From Spirochaetales bacterium (lineage in GTDB: Bacteria; Spirochaetota; Spirochaetia; Treponematales; UBA12059): a stretch of DNA of 5,359 nucleotides. The notes below the pieces were generated by a model, which saw nothing but the letters and a program-made list of their open reading frames with translations, did no database searches and was not told the DNA's origin. The stretch is taken from positions 1-5,359 of the forward strand of contig JAFGUM010000006.1 in assembly GCA_016938515.1 (NCBI GenBank), written 5' to 3'. Positions 1 through 5,359 of the stretch are shown here, piece by piece. The translations under genes were made by a program, and so were the position numbers. The number at the start of each line of letters is the position of its first letter. Within the stretch, counting starts at the first letter, position 1.

Positions 1-834
1 GCTACCCCGATACGCAAGCTGGCTACAGCGGCAGGGCGTATCGCGGCCGGGGAACTCGAGGTTGATCCCGTAGTGTCTCCCACCGGCGATGAAGTTGAAG
101 CGCTCGCTCGCTCGTTTGGCATCATGAGCGCGAGCATTTCATCGATGCTGAGCGACCTCAAGAACAAGGCCGATCTAGAGCGACGCCTGCGAGAAGAAGA
201 GCGGGAGCTGATGGACAAGGAACGCGCGCTCCGCGAGGCGCTCTTCATCAGCCTGCAAGACCAGATACAGCCTCATTTCCTTTTCAACGCGCTCAACACC
301 ATAGCCAGGATGGCTCTGTTCGAGAACGCTCGGGAGACAGAACGACTGTCGCTGGCTCTCGGGCGCATGTTCCGGTACGCGCTCGGAGCGCCCGAGTCGA
401 TGGTACGCGTCGACGCCGAACTAACCATCGTGCGCGAGTACCTGTCGTTCCAGAGCCTCAGGTTCGGTGATAGGCTCTCGTGGACCATCGACGCGCTGCC
501 GGCTACGCTGGGTTTCGGGATTCCGCGTTTTACCATCCAGCCTTTCGTTGAAAACGCCGTTCGCCACGGCATAGAACCCAAAGAAGACGGTGGAACGGTC
601 TCCGTAGGCGTACGAAACCGTGGCAGCCGGCTGTACATACATGTACACGATACGGGCGTCGGTATGAGCCGCCCAGCGGGAACTGGAATTGGCGTAGAAA
701 ATGTGAGAAAAAGGCTGGAACTGAGGTACGGAGCCGCGGCTACATTGACTATACGCAGCGTCCATGGCAGGGGGACGGAGGTCAGCGTATCCATGCCGGC
801 AGAACCCATGGAAGCTGGAGGCGTATCCCCGTGA
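1..834 (+). CDS. Sensor histidine kinase, YesM/LytS type (5' end outside window)
   Basis: This is the cytoplasmic part of a membrane sensor kinase that autophosphorylates on His and passes the phosphate to the response regulator encoded next. The frame is open from base 1 (277 residues visible), so the gene starts upstream; a GTG at 73 lies inside the HAMP domain and is not the true start. Domains in fragment numbering: HAMP at about 1-50, beginning ATPIRKLATAAGRIAAGELE; a charged coiled coil at about 56-84; the His_kinase motif QIQPHFLFNALNTI with phosphoacceptor His92; then the ATPase domain, with N-box QPFVENAVRHG (Asn185), G1 box DTGVGM (Asp217) and G2 box GTGIGVENV. All key catalytic residues are present. 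Family members usually carry two membrane helices flanking an extracytoplasmic (often Cache-type) sensor, here out of view. The stop overlaps the next start by 4 bp, so translation is probably coupled. The identity is sure; the signal is unknown. Confidence 0.95.
   Translation, partial: ATPIRKLATAAGRIAAGELEVDPVVSPTGDEVEALARSFGIMSASISSMLSDLKNKADLERRLREEERELMDKERALREALFISLQDQIQPHFLFNALNTIARMALFENARETERLSLALGRMFRYALGAPESMVRVDAELTIVREYLSFQSLRFGDRLSWTIDALPATLGFGIPRFTIQPFVENAVRHGIEPKEDGGTVSVGVRNRGSRLYIHVHDTGVGMSRPAGTGIGVENVRKRLELRYGAAATLTIRSVHGRGTEVSVSMPAEPMEAGGVSP
817..821 (+). promoter_or_regulatory. Ribosome binding site of the response regulator
   Basis: GGAGG lies 9 bases before the GTG at 831 and inside the end of the kinase gene. 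It supports the GTG as the real start and fits the 4-bp stop/start overlap (GTGA) with the kinase. Confidence 0.7.
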
Positions 835-2105
835 AATACCGCATCTTGGTAGCAGAAGACGAACAGCTTGAGCGGGTGGCTCTCGTCCGCATCGTGTCGG
901 CGCTGGAAGGTTACGATATAGAGGTGGTAGAAGCGGTCAATGGCCGCCAGGCTGTCGAGCAGGCGACGCGCGGACGAATAGACATTGCCCTGCTCGATAT
1001 ACGCATGCCGGGCATGGACGGCATGCGGGCGGCGCACGAACTGAGAACCCTATGGCCTCCGATACGTATCGTGTTCGTTACGGCTTTTGATCAGTTTGAC
1101 TACGCCAGGGAAGCCCTGCGCCTTGGTGTCGACGAGTACCTGGTTAAACCGGCCTCTCCCGACGAGGTACGTGACACGATCGAGCGTATTCTATCCGACA
1201 AGGAAGGAGAATACTCCAGCGCAAGTCCAGGTCAGACTGAAGATCGAAGCGTCGACGAAGCCATGGCAATGCTTGAAGACGAATTGAGAAAAGACCTGTT
1301 CGACGACACGCTGGACGGAGATCGCCTGCTGTCCTTCTTCAGGCTGCGGGGAGCCCAGGGAGCCAGGGTTCTGGCGCTGGCGATGCGCGTTGATGTCCGC
1401 GCCGGGTCGGACGGATCTGGCGCAGTCGATACCCGGGCTTTTCTGGGTGCCTGCGTTAACCAGCTTGAATCAGCCGGCTGGATCGTCGTGGCTGGCTCCA
1501 GCGGCAAGGACGCGCGCTGCGCCGCTGCGGAGCGCATCGCCCCGAGCGGAAGCGTACCAGAGCCCCTCGTCGACATAAAGCCTCTGCTCGACCATATCGC
1601 GGCTCTAGCTGGGCATTTGCATCGCGTTAGCGTGCGTATCGGTGCGCGCCTGTCGCCTGGCGGGCTGGACTCCACGCCGATCGGTTCGGCGCGCAAGGCT
1701 CTTGCCCTTACCAGCATCGATACGCCTGTAGTCATGCTACTTCCCGACGACACTCACGATACCGGTACGCTGTACGGCGGGCGTAGTTCGGTAACGGTAG
1801 ACCGGGCGTTACGGTACATGATGGAACATCTTGCCGAAAATGTGTCGCTGGTCGACGTAGCGGGGGCGGTTGGCTGTGCGCCATCCCATCTGAGCAGACT
1901 GTTTGGCAAGAACGGCGGGGATACTTTTGTGCACGTCCTGTGCAAGCTCAGAACTGACGCAGCACGGGAGCTTCTGAAGACGGGACAATATCGTATTAAG
2001 GAAGTATGCGCCCTCGTTGGCTTCAGGGATCAAGCGTACTTTTCCCGGGTGTACAGAAAGTACGAAGGTACAAGCCCCAGAGATGACCTGGGGAGTGGAG
2101 CCTGA
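831..2105 (+). CDS. Response regulator, YesN type (receiver plus AraC-family DNA-binding domain)
   Basis: This is a 424-residue transcription factor, the partner of the upstream kinase. The receiver domain spans about 1-120: acidic pocket Glu9/Asp10, phosphoacceptor Asp56 in LLDIRMPGMDG, Thr84 in VFVTAFDQF and Lys106 in YLVKPAS, all as the family requires. Residues about 125-320 form a linker I cannot assign to a domain. The C-terminal 100 residues (325-424) are an AraC-type double helix-turn-helix: helix one at VSLVDVAGAVGCAPSHLSRLF, shown here only as a landmark, and helix two at RIKEVCALVGFRDQAYFSRV, followed by the usual Y.KYEGTSP. The final residues (RDDLGSGA) depart from the common SPxxYR ending, and the stop codon lies in a 10-bp tandem repeat. 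The GTG start is set by the receiver alignment and the GGAGG upstream. The likely target is the transporter promoter 175 bp downstream; that is inferred from position. Confidence 0.95.
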   Translation: MKYRILVAEDEQLERVALVRIVSALEGYDIEVVEAVNGRQAVEQATRGRIDIALLDIRMPGMDGMRAAHELRTLWPPIRIVFVTAFDQFDYAREALRLGVDEYLVKPASPDEVRDTIERILSDKEGEYSSASPGQTEDRSVDEAMAMLEDELRKDLFDDTLDGDRLLSFFRLRGAQGARVLALAMRVDVRAGSDGSGAVDTRAFLGACVNQLESAGWIVVAGSSGKDARCAAAERIAPSGSVPEPLVDIKPLLDHIAALAGHLHRVSVRIGARLSPGGLDSTPIGSARKALALTSIDTPVVMLLPDDTHDTGTLYGGRSSVTVDRALRYMMEHLAENVSLVDVAGAVGCAPSHLSRLFGKNGGDTFVHVLCKLRTDAARELLKTGQYRIKEVCALVGFRDQAYFSRVYRKYEGTSPRDDLGSGA

Positions 2106-2115
2106 TGGAGCCTGG
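2096..2115 (+). repeat. Tandem 10-bp near-perfect duplication at the stop codon of the response regulator
   Basis: TGGAGCCTGA at 2096-2105 is followed directly by TGGAGCCTGG at 2106-2115; nine of ten bases match. The first copy contains the TGA stop of the response regulator. Removing one copy would let the frame run on to the TAG at 2128-2130 of the present sequence, adding a few residues. It may be a small slippage duplication or chance. Confidence 0.7.
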
Positions 2116-2153
2116 CCAGGTGGGCAGTAGCAAAAAAATCCATGTTTTCGCAA

Positions 2154-2181
2154 GTTATTCAATACCACCGATGAGAATAAC
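2154..2181. promoter_or_regulatory. Perfect inverted repeat, candidate operator
   Basis: GTTATTC (2154-2160) and GAATAAC (2175-2181) are perfect inverted repeats separated by 14 bases. The arm centres are 21 bp apart, about two helical turns, so both arms would face the same side of the DNA as expected for a dimeric regulator. The dyad lies just upstream of the -10-like TATACT at 2187 and covers the -35 position. The neighbouring response regulator is the obvious candidate binder, although many AraC-type proteins prefer direct repeats. That a protein binds here is inference. Confidence 0.4.
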
Positions 2182-2186
2182 CCTCC

Positions 2187-2192
2187 TATACT
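2187..2192 (+). promoter_or_regulatory. Candidate -10 element of the transporter promoter
   Basis: TATACT matches TATAAT in five of six bases and sits in the only AT-rich stretch of the gap before the binding-protein gene. At 16-18 bp upstream there is nothing like TTGACA (the 17-bp position reads ACCACC), and there is no extended -10 TG. Such a promoter would need an activator, which fits a response-regulator target. The predicted transcript start is near 2199, giving a leader of about 80 bases. Confidence 0.4.
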
Positions 2193-2199
2193 CATAGTC

Positions 2200-2217
2200 A
2201 TGGCGCCGGTGCGCCAT
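2200..2217 (+). other. GC-rich hairpin in the transporter leader
   Basis: ATGGCGC (2200-2206) and GCGCCAT (2211-2217) form a perfect 7-bp stem around the 4-base loop CGGT. No T-run follows, so it is not a terminator. If transcription starts near 2199 the hairpin would be at the very 5' end of the mRNA, where such structures can slow decay. It could instead be a DNA operator. Confidence 0.4.
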
Positions 2218-2268
2218 TGCGCTTCCGGGTCGCGCGTACGCGTGGCCACACGAAGCCGTGAATTCCAC

Positions 2269-2275
2269 GAGGAGG
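2269..2275 (+). promoter_or_regulatory. Strong ribosome binding site that fixes the binding-protein start
   Basis: GAGGAGG lies 5 bases before the ATG at 2281. It decides the start: an in-frame ATG at 2200 would add 27 polar residues ahead of the signal peptide and has no comparable site. Confidence 0.85.
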
Positions 2276-2280
2276 CAGAT

Positions 2281-3294
2281 ATGCAGATCAGAAAAACAGC
2301 GCTGCTCGCCATGATGCTCATCGTCGCGACTACCATGGTGTTCGCGAACGGTGGCAAGGACGCTGCGGCTGGCGCGGCGGCGGATGCGAAGCCGGTCGTT
2401 CTCCGATTGGCAGAAACCCATCCCGCCGACTATCCGACGACGCTAGGCGATATCAAATTCGCCGAACTGGTCAAAGAGCGCTCCGGTGGCCGAATAACCA
2501 TAGAAGTGTACCCCGGTTCACAGCTAGGCCAGGAAAAAGCGGTTATCGAGCAGGTACAGTTTGGCGCTATCGATTTTACCCGCGTCAGCGTATCGCCTCT
2601 GGCAGCTTTTGTCCCCGTCTTTAACGCGCTGCAACTACCCTACCTGTACCGGTCGGAAACCCACATGTGGAACGTTCTCCTTGGTCCCATCGGCAAAGAG
2701 CTGTTCGCCGCGTTGGAACCGTCCGGTTTCGTTGGTATCGGCTGGTTCGAGCCCGGTGCCCGTAACTTCTACAATTCAAGGCGGCCTGTGGCCAAACCCG
2801 AAGACCTCGCGGGGCTCAAGATCCGCGTGCAGGAGTCGGACTTGATGGTGGGTATGGTGCAGGGGCTTGGCGCGATAGCCACTCCAATGCCGTACGGCGA
2901 GGTATACTCCGGCCTCCAGACAGGCGTCATAGACGGCGCCGAGAACAACTGGCCGAGCTACGAATCGACGAGCCATTACGAGGTAGCCAAGTACTACACG
3001 GTCGATGAGCACACGAGGGTTCCTGAAATAATCATAGCCTCGAAAATTTCGATGGCCAAGCTATCCCAGGCTGATATCGACCTGATCAAGCAGGCGGCTC
3101 TCGACGCCATCCCGTACCAGCGCAAGCTGTGGGCCGAGCGGGAGAAGGCATCGGAAGCAAAGGTCAAGGCCGGCGGTTCCATCATCACGATGATTCCGGA
3201 CAAGGGGCCCTGGCAGGCCGCCATGAAAGCCCTGTATGACAAGCAACCCAGCGACGTCAAGTATCTGGTGGACAGAATAGGTAAGGTTGAGTAA
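2281..3294 (+). CDS. dctP: TRAP transporter substrate-binding protein, DctP family
   Basis: This periplasmic receptor captures an organic acid and delivers it to the membrane subunits encoded next. It has 337 residues, normal for the family. A signal peptide occupies about 1-22: RK, then LLAMMLIVATTMV, with likely cleavage after VFA and before NGGK. There is no lipobox Cys, so it should be soluble, although an Ala/Gly-rich linker (about 23-37) precedes the fold. The mature domain opens with VVLRLAETHPADYP, typical of DctP. Arg182 in GLKIRVQES matches the conserved Arg that pairs with the substrate carboxylate in this family. The hallmark PMPYGEVYSGLQTGVIDGAE and the following NNWPSYES segment lie at 203-229. 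Family members bind C4-dicarboxylates, sugar acids, sialic acid or other carboxylates; the sequence alone does not choose among them. The gene is followed by a terminator-type hairpin, so it may be expressed above its partners. Confidence 0.95.
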   Translation: MQIRKTALLAMMLIVATTMVFANGGKDAAAGAAADAKPVVLRLAETHPADYPTTLGDIKFAELVKERSGGRITIEVYPGSQLGQEKAVIEQVQFGAIDFTRVSVSPLAAFVPVFNALQLPYLYRSETHMWNVLLGPIGKELFAALEPSGFVGIGWFEPGARNFYNSRRPVAKPEDLAGLKIRVQESDLMVGMVQGLGAIATPMPYGEVYSGLQTGVIDGAENNWPSYESTSHYEVAKYYTVDEHTRVPEIIIASKISMAKLSQADIDLIKQAALDAIPYQRKLWAEREKASEAKVKAGGSIITMIPDKGPWQAAMKALYDKQPSDVKYLVDRIGKVE

Positions 3295-3311
3295 CAACCG
3301 CACGTAGTAAT

Positions 3312-3358
3312 CGGCGGAACCCCAGCGGCACGGTAGCCGTTGGGGCCGCCGTTTTTTT
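3312..3358 (+). terminator. Intrinsic terminator between the binding-protein and membrane-subunit genes
   Basis: CGGCGG (3312-3317) pairs with CCGCCG (3346-3351), and CCCCAGCGGC (3320-3329) pairs with GCCGTTGGGG (3336-3345) with one G-U pair. A 2-base AA bulge lies between the stem segments and the loop is ACGGTA. Seven T residues follow (3352-3358). It begins 17 bases after the binding-protein stop. No promoter is visible between it and the next gene, so it most likely works as a leaky terminator that sets the ratio of receptor to membrane subunits. Confidence 0.88.
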
Positions 3359-3361
3359 ATC

Positions 3362-3367
3362 GAGGTG
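3362..3367 (+). promoter_or_regulatory. Ribosome binding site of the small membrane subunit
   Basis: GAGGTG lies 5 bases before the ATG at 3373 and only 3 bases after the terminator T-run. It selects the ATG at 3373 over an in-frame TTG at 3340, which falls inside the terminator stem. Confidence 0.75.
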
Positions 3368-3372
3368 CGACC

Positions 3373-3918
3373 ATGAAACAGCGGATACTCGCGGCGTTCA
3401 ACCTGCTTCACCTGGGCATGGTATTTCTTTCTTACGCCATGATGATTGCCATGGTGCTGATCATATTCGTGAACGTCGTGCTACGGTACGTGTTTGACAG
3501 CGGAATTGTCTGGTCTGAGGAGGTCGCGCTTTTGCTCGCTGTCTGGTTCATTTTCATCGCGATGAGCCTTGGCGTAAAACAGGACCTGCACATAAGCATC
3601 TCCATACTGCCGGATAACGCCTTGCCGCCCTGGGCGCACCGGATGCTCGAGGTGGCCAAGAATCTTGTCGTGCTGGTCGTCGCTGCTGTAATGCTTGTAT
3701 ACGGGTGGAAGCTGACGAAGGTGACCATGTCGTCGATCATGGCGGCAACCCTGTGGCCGGCTGGGCTGCTGTACGCGGTGCTTCCGCCAACGGCTTTCAT
3801 GATCATATACGATGCCCTCATGGCTATCTGTGGCGTTGATACCCGGCACCGCGCCCTGGATGAATTTCTATCCGGAAAAGGCTCGCTCAAGGACGTACTA
3901 GGAGGCTCCCGTGGTTGA
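3373..3918 (+). CDS. dctQ: TRAP transporter small membrane subunit, DctQ family
   Basis: This small integral membrane subunit pairs with the large subunit to form the membrane part of the TRAP transporter. It has 181 residues, usual for the family. Four membrane segments are visible: about 14-38, 48-67, 94-112 and 124-149. Family features include NVVLRYVF (34-41) at the end of the first helix, WSEEVALLLAVWF (47-59) at the start of the second, the LGVKQDLHISI loop (66-76) and the WPAG turn at 128-131. The C-terminal tail of about 30 residues is polar and cytoplasmic in typical members. The ATG has its own GAGGTG site just after the terminator hairpin. The 3' end overlaps the large-subunit gene by 8 bp, suggesting coupled translation and equal amounts of both subunits. 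Confidence 0.93.
   Translation: MKQRILAAFNLLHLGMVFLSYAMMIAMVLIIFVNVVLRYVFDSGIVWSEEVALLLAVWFIFIAMSLGVKQDLHISISILPDNALPPWAHRMLEVAKNLVVLVVAAVMLVYGWKLTKVTMSSIMAATLWPAGLLYAVLPPTAFMIIYDALMAICGVDTRHRALDEFLSGKGSLKDVLGGSRG
3900..3905 (+). promoter_or_regulatory. Ribosome binding site of the large membrane subunit
   Basis: AGGAGG lies inside the end of the small-subunit gene, 5 bases before the GTG at 3911. This strong site supports GTG 3911 as the start despite the 8-bp overlap with the upstream gene. Confidence 0.85.
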
Positions 3919-5209
3919 CCAGGGCTTTGCCATCGTCATGCTCTTGGGATCCTTCATCCTCTTGCTGGTGGTGAAGATCCCCGTAACATTCTCACTGGCG
4001 ACCGCGTCGATCATGACGGCGATATATCTGCGCATTCCACTCATGGTTATCGTGCAGCAGATGGTACAGGGGGTCAGGTCATTTAGCCTGCTGGCCATAC
4101 CGTTTTTCATAATCGCCGGCGAGATGATGGGGCAGGGGGGCATTTCCAGGCGCCTTATCGAATTTTCCAACCTCCTGGTTGGCAGGATACGCGGAGGGCT
4201 GGCCCAGGTGAACTGCCTCGCCAGCATGTTCTTTGGGGGCATTTCAGGGTCGGCAGTAGCCGATGTATCGTCGATCGGTACCATGCTCATACCAATGATG
4301 AAGGAAAAAGGCTACGACGACGACTTCTCGGTGGGTATCACCGTAACCAGCGCCTGTCAGGGGGTTATTATCCCGCCGAGCCATAACATGATCATTTACT
4401 CTCTTGCCGCTGGCGGCGTCTCCGTGGGGCGTATGTTTTTAGGCGGCGTTATACCCGGTATTATGCTGGGCCTAGGTCTCATGGTCGTAAGCTACGTATT
4501 CGCCATTGTCAGAGGCTATCCAAAAGAGCGGGCTTACACGCTCAGAGAAGCCATACGGATAACGAGGGATGCCGTTCTAGGATTATTGACGGCTATTATC
4601 ATAATCGGCGGAGTAATCTCCGGTGTATTTACCGCTACTGAGTCGGCGGCGGTCGCCGTCGTCTATGCCTTCATCATCACATTTTTTGTGTACAGGGAAA
4701 TCCCGCTCAAAGCGTTTAAGGTAATATTATATAACTCGCTTAAGACGCTGGCCATGGTTATGGCGCTCATAGCGGCTGCCAGCAGCTTTGGCTGGCTCAT
4801 GGCCTACCTTCGCATTCCCGCATTGGCTACCGAGTCTCTCCTTTCTGTTACCGACAACAAGGTGATACTGCTATTGCTCATCAATCTGGTGCTCCTGTTT
4901 CTGGGTATGATCATGGATATGGCGCCCCTCATACTCATAACGACACCCATACTGTACCCCGTTGCGGTAGGAGCCCTCGGCATGTCGCCAATTCATTTTG
5001 GCGTCATGCTTATCCTTAACCTGGCTATAGGTCTGACCACCCCGCCGGTTGGCTCAGCCCTGTTTGTCGGATGCGCCATCGGCAGAATAAAGATTGAGAA
5101 AGTTATCAAGACCATGCTGCCCATGTGGCTTGTAATGGTCTTCGTGCTGATGCTAGTAACATTCGTTCCCCAGGTTACCATGTTCGTACCGAACCTGCTC
5201 ATGCCATAA
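3911..5209 (+). CDS. dctM: TRAP transporter large membrane subunit, DctM family
   Basis: This is the transport channel subunit, which in studied TRAP systems moves substrate inward with sodium ions. It has 432 residues, full length for the family, and is strongly hydrophobic throughout with roughly a dozen membrane segments. Diagnostic motifs are in the usual order: LLAIPFFIIAGEMM (60-73), FFGGISGSAVADVSSIG (107-123), GVIIPPSHNMIIYSLAAGG (151-169), ISGVFTATESAAVAVVYA (236-253), MDMAPLILITTPILYPV (335-351) and GLTTPPVGSALFVGCAIG (374-391). The SGSAVAD and TTPP regions correspond to the two inverted hairpin regions thought to hold the sodium sites. No frameshift or missing motif is seen. It starts at GTG after AGGAGG and overlaps the small-subunit gene, which fits a fixed ratio of the two. 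No convincing terminator follows before the tRNA promoter. Confidence 0.96.
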   Translation: MVDQGFAIVMLLGSFILLLVVKIPVTFSLATASIMTAIYLRIPLMVIVQQMVQGVRSFSLLAIPFFIIAGEMMGQGGISRRLIEFSNLLVGRIRGGLAQVNCLASMFFGGISGSAVADVSSIGTMLIPMMKEKGYDDDFSVGITVTSACQGVIIPPSHNMIIYSLAAGGVSVGRMFLGGVIPGIMLGLGLMVVSYVFAIVRGYPKERAYTLREAIRITRDAVLGLLTAIIIIGGVISGVFTATESAAVAVVYAFIITFFVYREIPLKAFKVILYNSLKTLAMVMALIAAASSFGWLMAYLRIPALATESLLSVTDNKVILLLLINLVLLFLGMIMDMAPLILITTPILYPVAVGALGMSPIHFGVMLILNLAIGLTTPPVGSALFVGCAIGRIKIEKVIKTMLPMWLVMVFVLMLVTFVPQVTMFVPNLLMP

Positions 5210-5243
5210 CAGCCCTATGGGTGGATCGAAACGCCGAGAGCGC

Positions 5244-5272
5244 TTGATTCAAAACGCGCATTCTGCTATATT
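5244..5272 (+). promoter_or_regulatory. Promoter of the Ala-tRNA gene
   Basis: The -35 TTGATT (5244-5249) and -10 TATATT (5267-5272) are 17 bp apart, and TG at 5264-5265 gives an extended -10. The next bases, GCCCCCA (5273-5279), form a GC-rich discriminator like those of stable-RNA promoters under stringent control. The predicted start is near 5279, leaving only about 5 bases before the mature tRNA. Confidence 0.78.
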
Positions 5273-5283
5273 GCCCCCATCAC

Positions 5284-5356
5284 GGGGAATTAGCTCAGTT
5301 GGTAGAGCGATAGGTTCGCAATCTATAGGTCAGGGGTTCGAATCCCCTATTCTCCA
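5284..5356 (+). tRNA. tRNA-Ala, anticodon CGC (codon GCG)
   Basis: The full cloverleaf can be drawn. The acceptor GGGGAAT pairs with ATTCTCC (5349-5355). The D arm is GCTC/GAGC, the anticodon arm ATAGG/TCTAT with loop TTCGCAA (5315-5321), and the T arm AGGGG/CCCCT with loop TTCGAAT. The anticodon CGC is at 5317-5319. The third acceptor pair is G-U (5286 with 5353), the classic alanine identity mark, and the discriminator base is A (5356), which agrees with the anticodon. The bases that follow are CAA, so CCA is not encoded and must be added after transcription. The gene is intact to base 73; its downstream flank is outside the window. Confidence 0.95.
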
Positions 5357-5359
5357 CAA

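Noticed and set aside
273..1037. Long open frame on the - strand (254 residues)
   Set aside because: It lies opposite the kinase and regulator genes, whose frames carry complete family motifs. The translation shows no recognisable domain and is the kind of shadow frame expected in GC-rich DNA. The same holds for other antisense frames, such as 1232-1753 and 3432-3890.
2111..2138. CCTGGCCAGG palindrome followed by a run of seven A, as a terminator after the regulator gene
   Set aside because: The run is A, not T, on the + strand. On the - strand the T-run would come before the palindrome rather than after it. The stem is only 3 bp with a 4-base loop.
2201..2220. TGG...TTGC as a sigma-54 promoter
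   Set aside because: The spacing between the GG and GC elements is too long for the -24/-12 pattern, and the bases are explained by the hairpin.
2200..2280. Upstream ATG at 2200 as the start of the binding protein
   Set aside because: It would place 27 polar and basic residues before a good signal peptide, and it falls in the hairpin. The ATG at 2281 has GAGGAGG 5 bases upstream.
3340..3372. TTG at 3340 as the start of the small membrane subunit
   Set aside because: It is inside the terminator stem and has no ribosome site, whereas ATG 3373 has GAGGTG at the right distance.
4721..4740. AT-rich patch (AATATTATATAAC) in the large-subunit gene as an internal promoter
   Set aside because: It has no suitable -35 at proper spacing, encodes a normal membrane helix segment, and no gene starts just downstream.
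1..5359. CRISPR arrays, insertion sequences, phage genes or a cryptic defence system
   Set aside because: No spaced repeats, transposase or integrase motifs, or unassigned genes were seen. All coding space is taken by recognised two-component and transporter genes.

Overview
The window reads as an ordinary bacterial chromosome segment with moderately high GC. Every protein gene is on the + strand and coding density is high. The best lineage guess is a spirochaete (Spirochaetota). The clues are a YesM/YesN-type two-component pair beside a TRAP transporter, and a binding-protein signal peptide ending in VFANGGK followed by an Ala/Gly-rich linker, a style common in spirochaetal binding proteins. 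This assignment is inference; no marker gene settles it.

Layout. Positions 1-834 hold the 3' part of a membrane sensor histidine kinase of the YesM/LytS type (HAMP, coiled coil, His_kinase, HATPase); its N-terminal sensor region lies outside the window. It overlaps by 4 bp a response regulator (831-2105) with a receiver domain and a C-terminal AraC-type DNA-binding domain. A 175-bp gap (2106-2280) carries the probable control region of the transporter: a perfect 7-bp inverted repeat with arm centres 21 bp apart, a -10-like TATACT with no recognisable -35, and a hairpin near the predicted transcript start. A three-gene tripartite (TRAP) transporter follows: binding protein (2281-3294), small membrane subunit (3373-3918) and large membrane subunit (3911-5209). 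A strong terminator-type hairpin with seven T residues lies between the binding-protein gene and the membrane-subunit genes. The window ends with an Ala-tRNA (anticodon CGC, 5284-5356) behind its own strong promoter.

How the parts work together (inference from family knowledge and gene order): the kinase senses a signal outside the cytoplasmic membrane and phosphorylates the response regulator, which probably activates the transporter genes just downstream. The transporter takes up an organic acid using an ion gradient. The intergenic terminator would let the binding protein be made in excess over the membrane subunits. The tRNA gene appears functionally unrelated.

No previously undescribed system is evident. 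The observations most worth checking are the operator/promoter architecture upstream of the transporter, the internal terminator, and a 10-bp tandem duplication that sets the stop codon of the response regulator.
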